Assembly (NCBI GenBank): GCA_029262065.1 | Contig: JAJDAC010000027.1 | Location: forward strand, 186,001-250,000 | Reading direction: 5' to 3' | DNA from: Candidatus Krumholzibacteriota bacterium | Lineage (GTDB): Bacteria; Krumholzibacteriota; Krumholzibacteriia; JAJRXK01 | DNA length: 64,000 nucleotides | In this document: positions 1 through 8,738 of the stretch, piece after piece | Position numbering within the stretch: position 1 is the first letter of the stretch | Layout: the number at the start of each line of letters is the position of its first letter | Notes under the pieces: model-generated | Told to the model about the DNA's origin: nothing | Seen by the model: the letters and a program-made list of their open reading frames with translations, nothing else | The model's database searches: none | Translations under genes and position numbers: made by a program

Positions 1-380
1 CATTCGTACTGGCCTCGTAGCTGAACCAAGTCGCCGCGCCCGAGCGGGACGCGCTGCGCCAGGTCTATGTTGTGCGACACCAGGACGGTGTGACCCGCCG
101 GTAGTTTCAGGATGAACCGCTGATGACGGCTGCCTTCGTTGTCATCGCTCAACGTACGATCGACCGTGCCGGCGACTTCGACCACCACTTCCGAACGGCG
201 ATCAGCAAACGCATCGAGAACGGCTCGTTCGCCGCCGGCGATCGCAGTGCTCGTGTTCCCGTTCGTCGTCGTGGAGGCCGGCGTTTGCGCCTGGTCCTCG
301 CCCAGGAAGAACTGGTATCCGAACCACCCCACGATGATCAACACGATGACCCAACCGGGTAGCTTGCGACGGCGCCTCAT
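1..380 (-). CDS. DUF3465 family membrane-anchored protein (C-terminus cut by window edge)
   Basis: I translated this frame by hand from the ATG at 380. It is open to the window edge, giving 126 residues without the C-terminus. An arginine-rich start is followed by one hydrophobic segment (about residues 8-25), a low-complexity Thr/Asn linker and a compact domain. That domain contains HQRFILKLPAG and VSHNIDLAQRVPLG followed by a QLRGQYEW stretch, which I recognise as the DUF3465 signature. The conserved end of the domain, rich in His and Trp in this family, lies outside the window. The start follows the stop of the upstream ATPase gene by one base (TGA-C-ATG), so the two are very likely co-translated. 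The biochemical function of the family is unknown to me. Confidence 0.75.
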   Translation of the reverse strand, partial: MRRRRKLPGWVIVLIIVGWFGYQFFLGEDQAQTPASTTTNGNTSTAIAGGERAVLDAFADRRSEVVVEVAGTVDRTLSDDNEGSRHQRFILKLPAGHTVLVSHNIDLAQRVPLGRGDLVQLRGQYE

Positions 381-381
381 G

Positions 382-2859
382 TCAGTAGGCCTTCTCGGCA
401 ATGCCGCTGCCGTCCACTCGCCAGGGCGCCCAGGCCAGAGCCAACGTGTCGATGGTCAGATCCGACTTGCGCAGGTTTACGGCAATCTCCTGCGCCTCGA
501 AGTTCTCGGGCACGAGTTCGTCCTGTAGTTCGGCAAGCTTGCCCTTGAACTCTTCCTCGAGCCCGGCCAGTTTCGTGGTCAGCGTTTCGAGTTTCTCGCG
601 GGCGCGCGCGATGTCTTCTTTTTCCTTACCCACACGCCCGGCCGACCGCATGCTCGTGGACGCGCGCCGCACGTTACCCACGCTGCCCAGCTTGCGACCG
701 AACAGCGCACCCAGCACGGTGGTGCCAATATCCATCGCGGTCTTCAGTTTCTGCTGGCTGGCCTGCGTTGATTCTCGCTCCACGCGGTGCTCGGCGGTTT
801 GAATCTGCTCTTTGATGCGAGCAACCTTGGGTGCGTACTTGGCTCGTAGTTTCTCCATTTGCAGGTCGCGATGCTCGTGCAGCGCGTTCGTCAGCCGCGC
901 CTGGAAGTCACGCTGTGACTCGTCCGCCTCGGAGGTGAGCTTCAACGCCTTGCACTGGTACACGACGAGGGGACGGTTCTGGTACAGGTGCGTTTTCAGT
1001 TTCTTGTCCCAGGTCTTGTAGCGCTTGGGGTCGGTCGCAGCCGATGGGACGGGGGCGAATTCGAACCCATCTTCGGCTTCGTCGACCAAGGCCATGCTTT
1101 CGCCCAGCACTTCGCTGGCTTCCCACGGATCGGTAGGAACCTTCTTGTCACCCAGCGGAACGAACAGAGCCACGTCTTCCCAGGTGTCGACCTTGGCGGT
1201 CGACTTGGCGTAGTGGATGGTGCATTGGGCGAAGAGACCCGGCCGATAGAGAAGGCGATGCTCTCGCGATGCGCCGCCCTGCACCGGGAAGAAACGTTCG
1301 ATGACGTCCGGTGGTACGATGGGGCGCGGCTTGGAAGGGGCAGTGACTTTCTCCACGGCAGCGGGAGATGCGGCCATGGGGGTCGAGGCAGTTGCCCCCG
1401 CACTCTGCCCGGGCTTGCTTCCAGATTGCGCGAGGAATTCTGCCTTCCTCGGGTCCATGAGCCGCTCAATGTGCTGGCGCGTCATGGGCCCGCCCAGGTA
1501 CGACAGCACCCAACGCGTATGAAAGATTTCCGGGCCGTCTTCGTGCACATTGTTCATCAGGAACACACGCTTGCCCAAGCCCGCCAGTGTCTGCTCCATC
1601 TTGGCCTTGTCGAATCCCTCGCCGCCGGAACTGGCCGCCGCGCCTTCCAGACCTTCCAGGACCCGCGCCTTGTCACGCTCGGTCTGAAGACGTCCCAGAA
1701 ACCAGGTGCCGATGTTCGAAAGACCCTTGTAGTCCAGGTCCACGGGGTTCTGCGTGGACAACACCACGCCCACGCCGTAGGCACGCGCCTGCTTCAACAG
1801 CGTAAGCATGGGCCTTTTCGAAGGGGGATTGGCGGTGGGCGGGAAGTAACCGAACACTTCGTCCATGTATAGAATAGCCCGCAAAGAACTGGAACCCGCC
1901 TGCGACCGCGTCCAACTGAGAAACTCGTTGAGCAACAGCGTCACGAAGAACATGCGCTCTTCTTCGGACAGGTGCGCAATGGAAACCACCGCCACCCGCG
2001 GTTTGCCCTCGGGTGTGTAGAGCATGCTCTGGATGTCCATGGGCACACCCTCGGTCCATGCCGCGAAACCCGGTGAGGCCAGCAGGTTGTTCAGCATCAT
2101 GGCCAATTCGAGCCGGTCGTCCGACGGAAAGAAACTTTCGAGGTCGAACACGCCCACGCTGGTGAACGGCGGACTCTGCACATCGCGGATGAGCGACGGA
2201 ATGTCGAGGTCCCGGCCCTCTTTCCACGCGGCGCCCATGATGTTGGAAAGCAGAATGTGCTCGCGACTACGCACCGGATCGGCGTTCACACCAATGAGTC
2301 CCAACAGCCCCGATACGGCCGACATGATCCGGTCGCGCAGCGCATCACCGTCGTTCAACACCGCGGCGGCAGGAGCCGCGAACGATTTCAGCACGGCCAC
2401 CGGAATTCCGGCGCTGCTACCGGGCGTGTAGATGACCCGGTCGGCCGACTCCGCGTACTTCTTGATACGCGCGGGCGCTTGACCCCAATCACCCAACCCC
2501 TTTTTCCACAGGTTGGCCAGGAAATCGGCGTGCTCCTGCGGCGTGCGTCCTTTACGTGTGGCCTCAGACGGGTCGATCCACGGCAGGAAATCCGAGCCCC
2601 GCAACTTGGGAAACGTAAGCAGGGCGTTGCCCATATCACCCTTGGGGTCGATGGCCAGCACCGGCAGTCCATCGATGGCCGCCTCTTCGATGATCCCAAC
2701 GCCCAACCCTGTCTTGCCACTGCCGGTCATGCCCACGATGAGCGCGTGCGTGGTCAGATCCTTTGCGTCGTACAGCGTGGCCTCGTTGGTCACGGACGAC
2801 GTGTCCATGTCGTATCGACGGCCAAGATAGAAGGCGCCGAGTTTCTCGTAATCGCTCAA
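382..2859 (-). CDS. HerA/DUF87-type ATPase with C-terminal coiled coil
   Basis: This is an 825-aa P-loop ATPase of the HerA/VirB4/FtsK superfamily (COG0433-like). Walker A GMTGSGKT is at residues 43-50, followed by DPKGD at 71-75. The Walker B strand RAILYMDEV is at 327-335 and the sensor-like STQNPVDLD at 368-376. After about residue 480 comes a Pro/Ala linker. A second region (about 520-630) is followed by a long charged coiled coil (about 640-790) with an embedded small-residue patch. Family members are hexameric pumps acting on DNA or protein, but the substrate cannot be told here. No NurA nuclease, SIR2 or DUF4297 partner is adjacent, so neither a repair nor a defence role is supported. 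The start lies 11 nt after the dioxygenase/RidA fusion, suggesting read-through transcription from that operon. Confidence 0.8.
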   Translation of the reverse strand: MSDYEKLGAFYLGRRYDMDTSSVTNEATLYDAKDLTTHALIVGMTGSGKTGLGVGIIEEAAIDGLPVLAIDPKGDMGNALLTFPKLRGSDFLPWIDPSEATRKGRTPQEHADFLANLWKKGLGDWGQAPARIKKYAESADRVIYTPGSSAGIPVAVLKSFAAPAAAVLNDGDALRDRIMSAVSGLLGLIGVNADPVRSREHILLSNIMGAAWKEGRDLDIPSLIRDVQSPPFTSVGVFDLESFFPSDDRLELAMMLNNLLASPGFAAWTEGVPMDIQSMLYTPEGKPRVAVVSIAHLSEEERMFFVTLLLNEFLSWTRSQAGSSSLRAILYMDEVFGYFPPTANPPSKRPMLTLLKQARAYGVGVVLSTQNPVDLDYKGLSNIGTWFLGRLQTERDKARVLEGLEGAAASSGGEGFDKAKMEQTLAGLGKRVFLMNNVHEDGPEIFHTRWVLSYLGGPMTRQHIERLMDPRKAEFLAQSGSKPGQSAGATASTPMAASPAAVEKVTAPSKPRPIVPPDVIERFFPVQGGASREHRLLYRPGLFAQCTIHYAKSTAKVDTWEDVALFVPLGDKKVPTDPWEASEVLGESMALVDEAEDGFEFAPVPSAATDPKRYKTWDKKLKTHLYQNRPLVVYQCKALKLTSEADESQRDFQARLTNALHEHRDLQMEKLRAKYAPKVARIKEQIQTAEHRVERESTQASQQKLKTAMDIGTTVLGALFGRKLGSVGNVRRASTSMRSAGRVGKEKEDIARAREKLETLTTKLAGLEEEFKGKLAELQDELVPENFEAQEIAVNLRKSDLTIDTLALAWAPWRVDGSGIAEKAY

Positions 2860-2870
2860 TGGTATTCCTT

Positions 2871-4256
2871 CTAGGAGACGTTCTGACGCGCCGCGGCGAT
2901 GACCTTGAATTCCACGGCAATGGGCGTAGGCAGGGATTCTACCTCAATCGTGGTGCGGGTGGCACCAATGGGCCCGAAGGTCTCGGCGTATACTGCGTTG
3001 AACTTCGGAAAGTCGCGCTTCATATCGATCAGGAAGCAGGTGATGTCCAACACGTCGTTCAGGGACGAACCGGCCGACTCCAACACCGTGCGCAGGTTGG
3101 CAATGACGGCGCGCGTCTGAGCCTCGACATCGTAGTCCAGAGGCTTGCCGTTCTCATCACGTACAGGCCCACCGGGTATTTCATCGGTCCCAGGAGTACG
3201 AGGTCCCATTCCCGAAAGAAACAGAAGATCGCCCACCCGCCGTGCGTGAGGAAACGCACCGACGGGACGGGGGGCTTTTTCGGCGTGGATGGCGCCATCG
3301 ATTGACGGCTCGGTGGACGAGGTTTCCACTTCAGATCCCTCGTCCGCCACCGTCCCGGCGCCAGACAGCACGTTGCGGTCGCCCGTATACACTTCGACGT
3401 CTTCTTCGTCAAACTCCAGATCGCCCGACGCGCGCTCGGCCGGAGTGAGCCCCACGATCGCCGCGCCGGTTCCCCAAATGGGTTGGTAGTCGAACACGCG
3501 ACCCTCGTAGCGATTGTTCTGACCCATGAGAGCCGCCAGCCACCAGATGGCCTTCATGCGTTGATCGCCGTTGGCCTGAGCCGCGAAATCGCGCGCATGC
3601 TGCGATACGTCTTCCAGGCGCCCGTGCTCCAGGATTTCCAGGATCTTCCGGTTCCACTCGTCGTCCTTCTCGGACGAGATGTGATCTTCCTTGGGGTCGA
3701 TCTCCTGCGTGAACATACGATTCGAAAGCGCGGTGACCGCCACCGCGATCACGCGCTTGTTGGAGTCGCGCACGGCGTCGGCCGCCGCTTTGCCCAGCAC
3801 CAATGTTTCGCCGCGGTCGGCGTACATGTTGCACGACACAATGCCCGATGGAATGCGGTTGTCGGGATTCAAGAGCTTCAGCGCAACCACCGACCCCGTA
3901 TCGATCGGAAAGCCATGGTAGGCCACGGTACGCGCGTGCAGCCCGCGGGCCTGCGCGGCTTTGCAATAGGCTTGGGCAAACGGAGCGTCGATGTTGAACT
4001 CGTAGGGCATTTCGCCCAATTCGTGCCACTCGGAATCCACGAGGGTCCACACGGGTTTGGGATCGGCCTGCATCTGGTGACCGATGATGCTGATCCACTG
4101 CGTGCTGTAGATGAGCATGAGGTCGGCGTCGAGCTGCGCGATCTCCCGGCCCACCTCATCGTAGGCGTTGCGCAACGATTGCCAGGCCGGCGACTTCTCG
4201 GGGGCGAGCAGCGGGTGCGGCCGCCCCGGAACAATGTAGCCACGCACGATGCTCAT
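2871..4256 (-). CDS. Fusion: 2-aminophenol 1,6-dioxygenase alpha-like subunit + RidA/2-aminomuconate deaminase-like domain
   Basis: This is a 461-aa protein. I placed the start at the ATG at 4256 because it overlaps the stop of the upstream dioxygenase gene (ATGA); the longer frame is only read-through. Residues 1 to about 275 form a LigB-fold extradiol dioxygenase subunit resembling AmnA. The metal-ligand motif of the catalytic partner, HSPHW, is replaced here by YSTQW (residues 50-54), so this half should not bind iron itself. An acidic linker (about 280-323) leads to a complete RidA/YjgF domain (324-461) with LFLSGMGPR, GATRTTIEVESLP (Arg434) and AVEFKVIA (Glu449). In the known amn pathway the alpha subunit and 2-aminomuconate deaminase (AmnD, a RidA relative) are separate proteins. 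Fusing them would join ring cleavage to a later deamination, an inference not tested here. Confidence 0.8.
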   Translation of the reverse strand: MSIVRGYIVPGRPHPLLAPEKSPAWQSLRNAYDEVGREIAQLDADLMLIYSTQWISIIGHQMQADPKPVWTLVDSEWHELGEMPYEFNIDAPFAQAYCKAAQARGLHARTVAYHGFPIDTGSVVALKLLNPDNRIPSGIVSCNMYADRGETLVLGKAAADAVRDSNKRVIAVAVTALSNRMFTQEIDPKEDHISSEKDDEWNRKILEILEHGRLEDVSQHARDFAAQANGDQRMKAIWWLAALMGQNNRYEGRVFDYQPIWGTGAAIVGLTPAERASGDLEFDEEDVEVYTGDRNVLSGAGTVADEGSEVETSSTEPSIDGAIHAEKAPRPVGAFPHARRVGDLLFLSGMGPRTPGTDEIPGGPVRDENGKPLDYDVEAQTRAVIANLRTVLESAGSSLNDVLDITCFLIDMKRDFPKFNAVYAETFGPIGATRTTIEVESLPTPIAVEFKVIAAARQNVS

Positions 4257-5152
4257 GCCGTGGCCTTCGCATTCTCGGGGTCCCACTCGACCACCGCATT
4301 GCCGGTGCCAATGACACTTCCATAGCCGTGCACCTCGGCCGGATAGTCGGGTACACCCAGCGCGCTCATGAGCCAGGTAAGACAACCCTCTTTGGTTTCT
4401 GAATTGGCCTGTTCGACAAAGTCGGGCATCTCGGCCATGAGCTGCGCGCACTTGCCTTCGCGCATGAGCCCCAGTACGCGCATGTCCCACAGGTATTGGC
4501 CGTGGTGGTAGATGTGCTCCTGGGACATGTCTTCGGGAATCGCCGACTCCACGGTGAAATGCCGGTGGCTCAGACTGCAGCTGGCCAGCAGGCAGGCTCG
4601 GCGCCCACTCTTCTCCACGGCGTTTCGCGTGGCTTCACCCAGGGCGATCATTTCCTCGTCGCCCACCTCGTTCGAGAAGTAGTAGTGCGACGCGTTCGAA
4701 GAAATGCCGACGATGGGAATGTTCCACTCGGGGTTGATCAGATGGCACGAGGCGATGGTGCCGTAGTCCACCCGGAAACCCGGGTTGCGCATCATCTTGG
4801 TGAGAATGCCCGCGGCCTTCAGGCCGTCGTACAGGCACTCGGCCAGCTCCAGATCCACATCAAACCCGTACTTGTAGCGAAACAGGTTGGGGAAGATGGG
4901 ATCGACGGACAGCCCATCGCAGCGCGGAATACCCAGCACATGGTGGCCCACCACCGTCTTCCAGTGCGGCGAGTGCACGATGAACACGTCGGGTTTCTTG
5001 GCCAAAACGTTCTTGCGGCATCGCTCGTAGCCCCAGCGCAGGGTTTCCCACCCGCACTCGGCCTTGGGCTCGTTCTGGGGGGCGTTTTCCGCGTACACCA
5101 GATGGGGCGGATGGGGGGCGAGGACGCCTGAAATGATGGTGCCGGTGCTCAT
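4253..5152 (-). CDS. Class III extradiol dioxygenase, 2-aminophenol 1,6-dioxygenase beta-like (catalytic)
   Basis: This is a 299-aa LigB-fold (PF02900) dioxygenase. Candidate Fe(II) ligands are His14 in LAPHPPH, a histidine of HSPHW (60-64) and Glu273 near the C-terminus in AEVHGYG. NPEWNIPIVGIS and SNASHYY are typical of the catalytic subunit of ring-cleaving enzymes acting on aminophenols or catechols, such as AmnB. Its stop overlaps the start of the alpha-RidA fusion by 4 nt, fitting an alpha2beta2 enzyme made in equal amounts. No clear Shine-Dalgarno precedes the ATG at 5152. The substrate is inferred: 2-aminophenol fits the RidA partner, but a catechol or 3-hydroxyanthranilate-like compound is possible. 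Confidence 0.8.
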   Translation of the reverse strand: MSTGTIISGVLAPHPPHLVYAENAPQNEPKAECGWETLRWGYERCRKNVLAKKPDVFIVHSPHWKTVVGHHVLGIPRCDGLSVDPIFPNLFRYKYGFDVDLELAECLYDGLKAAGILTKMMRNPGFRVDYGTIASCHLINPEWNIPIVGISSNASHYYFSNEVGDEEMIALGEATRNAVEKSGRRACLLASCSLSHRHFTVESAIPEDMSQEHIYHHGQYLWDMRVLGLMREGKCAQLMAEMPDFVEQANSETKEGCLTWLMSALGVPDYPAEVHGYGSVIGTGNAVVEWDPENAKATA

Positions 5153-5270
5153 ACGGGGAGATTAGCATGGGGCACCGGCACTGTCATGAGGCGAGCAGAG
5201 CCTCCGATCAATTCGAGTCGGGATCCCGCCGGGCCGGGCCTTGGACTGACCAAGCAATTGGCCCGAAGAC

Positions 5271-6398
5271 CTAGATCTGGTGTGGTCCGTACGACGCCAG
5301 AAAGGCTTCCGCCATCGTGGCGTGCCCCACCGCACTGAAGTGCACATCTCCGGGGAGAAAGTACCGGCGCAATGCATCTTCAGATGTCTCCCCGGCTAGC
5401 GGGAAGAACGGAGGGAATAGATCCATGAAACGGACGTCGTTCCGCGCGCACCACATTCGCCAGTATTCCACGTGTTTGGAATCGGCGCGGTCGTAGAGGA
5501 CCTGATCGGGCCAGGGATAAACGACCACGGTCATGTCGATGCCGTGGCCGTCCAGCACGCCCTTCAACTGCCGCATGCGCTCGGCCGCCCGCTTCAGGCC
5601 ACGCTCACCGTAGTCTTGCATCACACTGGCATCGTAGGTCCACGTGGCGCGCGGGCGATCGACGAGAGGCAATCGCAACTCGCCGTCGGCATCGGTTTCG
5701 AAACGAGATCGCTGTCGGCGCACGCGAAGATCGGAGGCCAGATGGGCCACCACCGAGTTGTTGCGCACGGTTGAGCGAAGCGTTCGGTTTGGCCCCGGGT
5801 CGGCTGCGTTGAACCGGAACAACGCCTGGGCCCAATCAGGCGCTCCCTCCATGTGGAAGATGACCGATTCGTCGTGGTCGAGGTCATAGAACAACGCTTC
5901 ATCGGCGATGTCGGAGATATCCAGGAATACCACGACCTCATCCAGGTGCAGTCGTTTCTCTTCCACCAAATACTTCACCTTGCGGTAGTAGATGGTGGGT
6001 GAGTACGACACCACGGCTGCGTTGAGGACCTCGGTGTTCTCGGAGTTCAGTGCGCTGGCAATGCGTCCAGCAAACGTGGACTCGTAGGGAAAGCCTACGC
6101 CCTCGGTAAAGGAATCGCCGATCAGTAGAACGCGCCGGTGGCTAGTCAAGGCTGTAACCTTGCGCGCCGTGGCGTCCTTGAAGCCCAGACTGTTCGTATG
6201 GAGAATGTGTCTGCGTGGACCCCAGGCGGCCGCAGCATCGATCAGCGGAGCCAGATCGTGGTGATAAATCGAAGACTGGATCCGATAGGAGGCCGGGGGC
6301 AGTGGCGTCCAGCCGCCGACGAACTGCTTGCCCACCTGGGCCAGCAGTAGATCGGCCACCAATAGAGCGAAGAGGCTCAGCAGCAGATTTCGAACCAT
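5271..6398 (-). CDS. SGNH/GDSL-family hydrolase, membrane-anchored
   Basis: This 375-aa protein has an N-terminal hydrophobic segment (residues 3-22), probably an uncleaved anchor or a signal peptide. The SGNH block I motif VLLIGDSFTEG follows, with the nucleophile Ser96. Downstream, NAAVVSYSP matches the block II region. Near the end, PGDVHFSAVGH supplies the Asp351/His353 pair of the catalytic triad. Such periplasmic SGNH proteins usually deacetylate or acetylate polysaccharides, or hydrolyse esters; the substrate is unknown. It is flanked by unrelated genes with about 120 nt on the 5271 side, so it may be monocistronic. Confidence 0.75.
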   Translation of the reverse strand: MVRNLLLSLFALLVADLLLAQVGKQFVGGWTPLPPASYRIQSSIYHHDLAPLIDAAAAWGPRRHILHTNSLGFKDATARKVTALTSHRRVLLIGDSFTEGVGFPYESTFAGRIASALNSENTEVLNAAVVSYSPTIYYRKVKYLVEEKRLHLDEVVVFLDISDIADEALFYDLDHDESVIFHMEGAPDWAQALFRFNAADPGPNRTLRSTVRNNSVVAHLASDLRVRRQRSRFETDADGELRLPLVDRPRATWTYDASVMQDYGERGLKRAAERMRQLKGVLDGHGIDMTVVVYPWPDQVLYDRADSKHVEYWRMWCARNDVRFMDLFPPFFPLAGETSEDALRRYFLPGDVHFSAVGHATMAEAFLASYGPHQI

Positions 6399-6436
6399 CT
6401 CTCACCTGCGAGCGGCTGGCGATGAGACGAGGGCCT

Positions 6437-7534
6437 TCAGCTTAGCACCGAATGTCCATGGGTTCGAGCGGGTTCGCGAGTCTCGGCCAGCTGGCCGATG
6501 GGAATCTGCAACCGAAACTCCGTACGTCCTGGCCTACTTTCGACTTCCAACCGGCCACCGTGCAATCTGGCCACTTCCCTGGCCAAAGCCAGACTCAAGC
6601 CCTGGCCCTGCGAGTGATGATTCACATCGGGCTCATTGAACGCTTCGAACACGTACGGGAGGTGGGCCGACTCAATGCCAGATCCGTGGTCGACCACCGA
6701 TACCTTGACGCAGGCGCCGACGACCTTCAATTCAACCCACACGGGGGCCACGCCGTATCGAATGGCGTTGTCGAGCAACGCTTCCACTACGTCCGTCAGC
6801 GCCGCGGCGTCACCTGCTACCGAAACCGGCTCAACCTCAACCACGAGTTCGGCGTCGGCGAGGTCATGGGCGCATTTCATCATGGAACACACCTCCCGGA
6901 CGCTTTCCGCAAGATCCACGGACACCGTCTCGTCGAGCTCCTGCGATAGCTTGAGCGAACTCAATCGTAGGACCCTTTCCAACAACTCGCGAAGGCGTTG
7001 CGCGTTGCTGGTCGCGGTTTGAAGCATGTCCGCGTCGTCGGGAGAAAGCCCCTGGTTGAATCCCATGATCTCCAGTGGCGCCAGAATCCCCGTGAGCGGG
7101 GTGCGCGTCTCGTGAGCCAGCATGGACAACACCGAACGCTGGAACGCCTCCAGTTCTTCCACGTTCTTGAGCCGCAGGAACACCCGTACCTTGGCCAGTA
7201 GTTCATCGTGGTCGAAGGGCTTGGCGATGTAGTCGTCGGCACCGGCCGCGTAGCCTTGCAGGCGGTCCAACACCTGACCCTTGGCTGAAACCATGACGAT
7301 CTTGGTGTGACTCAGATCGGGTTCGGCGCGGATCCGGCGGCACGTCTCCAGCCCGTCGAGACCAGGCATCATTACGTCCAGCAGGATCAGGTCGGGCAGG
7401 AAATCGTGCGCTTCAGCCAGGGCATCCAAGCCACTCTGAGCCTCGCGTAGCTCGTAACCTTCGTCGCCCAACACCTTGGACAGGATGGTCAGGTTGTTGG
7501 CGTTGTCGTCAACCAACAGCACTCTCGACTTCAT
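6437..7534 (-). CDS. Response-regulator/histidine-kinase hybrid (REC-HisKA-HATPase)
   Basis: This is a 365-aa soluble protein. I chose the ATG at 7534 because it overlaps the preceding kinase stop (ATGA) and begins exactly at the receiver domain. The REC domain (residues 1-120) shows VDD at 8-10, phospho-acceptor Asp53 in LILLDVMMP and Lys105 in AKPF. A HisKA domain follows with SMLAHETRTPL (His141). The HATPase domain carries the N box DNAIRYG, G1 DHGSGI and G2 GQGLSLALA. There is no membrane segment and no DNA-binding output, so it probably receives phosphate from the upstream kinase and passes it on. Target genes are not evident from the neighbourhood. Confidence 0.88.
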   Translation of the reverse strand: MKSRVLLVDDNANNLTILSKVLGDEGYELREAQSGLDALAEAHDFLPDLILLDVMMPGLDGLETCRRIRAEPDLSHTKIVMVSAKGQVLDRLQGYAAGADDYIAKPFDHDELLAKVRVFLRLKNVEELEAFQRSVLSMLAHETRTPLTGILAPLEIMGFNQGLSPDDADMLQTATSNAQRLRELLERVLRLSSLKLSQELDETVSVDLAESVREVCSMMKCAHDLADAELVVEVEPVSVAGDAAALTDVVEALLDNAIRYGVAPVWVELKVVGACVKVSVVDHGSGIESAHLPYVFEAFNEPDVNHHSQGQGLSLALAREVARLHGGRLEVESRPGRTEFRLQIPIGQLAETREPARTHGHSVLS

Positions 7535-8517
7535 CGACTTCCTCTGGGATTGAGGTGGGGCAGGGTGATACGAATGCAAGCGCCGCCAGACTCTGGATTT
7601 TCGGCGCCAATAGTGCCGCCGTGCCCAGACACGATCTCGCGACACAACGCGAGGCCCAGGCCAGCGGTGCCGTGCGTCGATGGCGAATGGCGCGACTGGG
7701 TAAACTTCTCGAAGACGCTGTCGACTTCGTCGGGATGGAAACCCGGTCCCTGATCTTCGATACGTAGCTCTATTTCGTCGCCCCGTGCCTCCAGGCGCAC
7801 GACAATGGCTCCACCGGCCGGCGACACTCTCAATGCGTTCGACAGGATGTTTCTCAACACCTGGCACATCCGCTGGTCATCTAGTCGTACGACCATCTCC
7901 ATGGGCATGAAGCACTTCAGCTCTACTTGGGCTTGCTGGAACAAGGATTCCATTTCCGAGCCGACCACCTTCACCTGGAACGCAAGGTCGGTGTCGTCGA
8001 GTCGAAATTCCATGTTCCCCGACTCGAGCCGGGATAGGTCCAGAAGGTCCGTGATGAGCTCCAACAGGTTCTGGCCGTTCGTGGATATCTGTTCAAAGTA
8101 GTGCGCCAGGCTCTCCCGATCGGCGTGCTGATGTTCCTTCACACCGAACGTGGAAAAACTGAGAATGGAATGGAGCGGCGTTCGCAGTTCGTGCGACACG
8201 TTGGCCAGGAACTCGCTCTTGGCCGCGTTTGCTCGATGGGCCTCGATGCTCTTGTCTTCCAGTTCTTCGTTGTAGCCCGCCACCACACCCAGCACGCTTT
8301 CCAATTGCGATTCGGTCGCGCGACGCGTGGTGATTTCTTCGCGCAGCCGATCATTGATCGTCGCGAGTTCGGTCGTGCGCTCTTCGACCCTTCGTTCGAG
8401 CCGTTCGTTGGCTCGGAGCAGCTCCCGACTCTTCTTCTCCAGAAGTTCTTTCGCGAGCTCGCGCGCGCGGCGCTCTCGACCTGCCCGCCGTTGCCACCGA
8501 TCGATCATCGTAGTCAT
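7531..8517 (-). CDS. Soluble sensor histidine kinase
   Basis: This kinase is 328 aa from the ATG at 8517. The frame is open to a TTG at 8640, but the extra residues look non-kinase and no good ribosome site is seen, so the start is uncertain. Residues 5-95 are a long charged coiled coil with an RRVEERTTEL stretch typical of linkers before HisKA. The H box FLANVSHELRTPLHS holds His109. The catalytic domain has an N box (RNILSNALRVS), G1 (EDQGPGF), F box (VFEKFTQ) and G2 (GTAGLGLAL). No transmembrane or PAS segment is visible, so the signal may arrive through the coiled coil. It is translationally coupled to the REC-kinase hybrid downstream. Confidence 0.85.
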   Translation of the reverse strand: MTTMIDRWQRRAGRERRARELAKELLEKKSRELLRANERLERRVEERTTELATINDRLREEITTRRATESQLESVLGVVAGYNEELEDKSIEAHRANAAKSEFLANVSHELRTPLHSILSFSTFGVKEHQHADRESLAHYFEQISTNGQNLLELITDLLDLSRLESGNMEFRLDDTDLAFQVKVVGSEMESLFQQAQVELKCFMPMEMVVRLDDQRMCQVLRNILSNALRVSPAGGAIVVRLEARGDEIELRIEDQGPGFHPDEVDSVFEKFTQSRHSPSTHGTAGLGLALCREIVSGHGGTIGAENPESGGACIRITLPHLNPRGSR

Positions 8518-8656
8518 GATGGGGTAGGCACACTCATACTGGGACGGCTTTCCGGAGGTGAGCACCACGACACCAGGCGCGGGGGAGCGCGGCATATTCC
8601 AGAAAGGATATCGGTAACAAATCGGCGCCCTTGAGACCAATTTTGTGATGACAGTG

Positions 8657-8669
8657 GGGGACGGTCCCC
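8657..8669. repeat. Short GC palindrome in a REP-like context
   Basis: GGGGAC-G-GTCCCC is a 6-bp perfect palindrome around one base. It is followed by TCTGACCCC, so a looser outer TGGGG/CCCCA pairing is also possible. It lies in the spacer between the divergent kinase and barrel genes. The wording resembles repetitive elements mobilised by REP-associated Y1 transposases, but I see only one copy and no transposase in this window, so the class is uncertain. Confidence 0.35.
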
Positions 8670-8738
8670 TCTGACCCCATAGTGTCTACAGGTGTCAGCC
8701 CGGCTGCCTTCTGACCCGCACAGAAAACCGGCCCATTT

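Noticed and set aside
988-1872. A 294-codon open frame on the plus strand inside the HerA-like ATPase gene
   Set aside because: It lies wholly opposite a well-supported ATPase, has no recognisable domain and is typical of antisense frames in GC-rich DNA.
382-2859. HerA-type ATPase as part of an anti-phage system
   Set aside because: Known HerA defence pairs have a SIR2, DUF4297 or nuclease partner next door. Here the neighbours are a dioxygenase fusion and a DUF3465 protein.
8518-8640. Longer kinase start at the TTG at 8640
   Set aside because: The added 41 residues carry no domain and no ribosome site was found. The ATG at 8517 begins directly at the coiled coil, though the choice is not certain.
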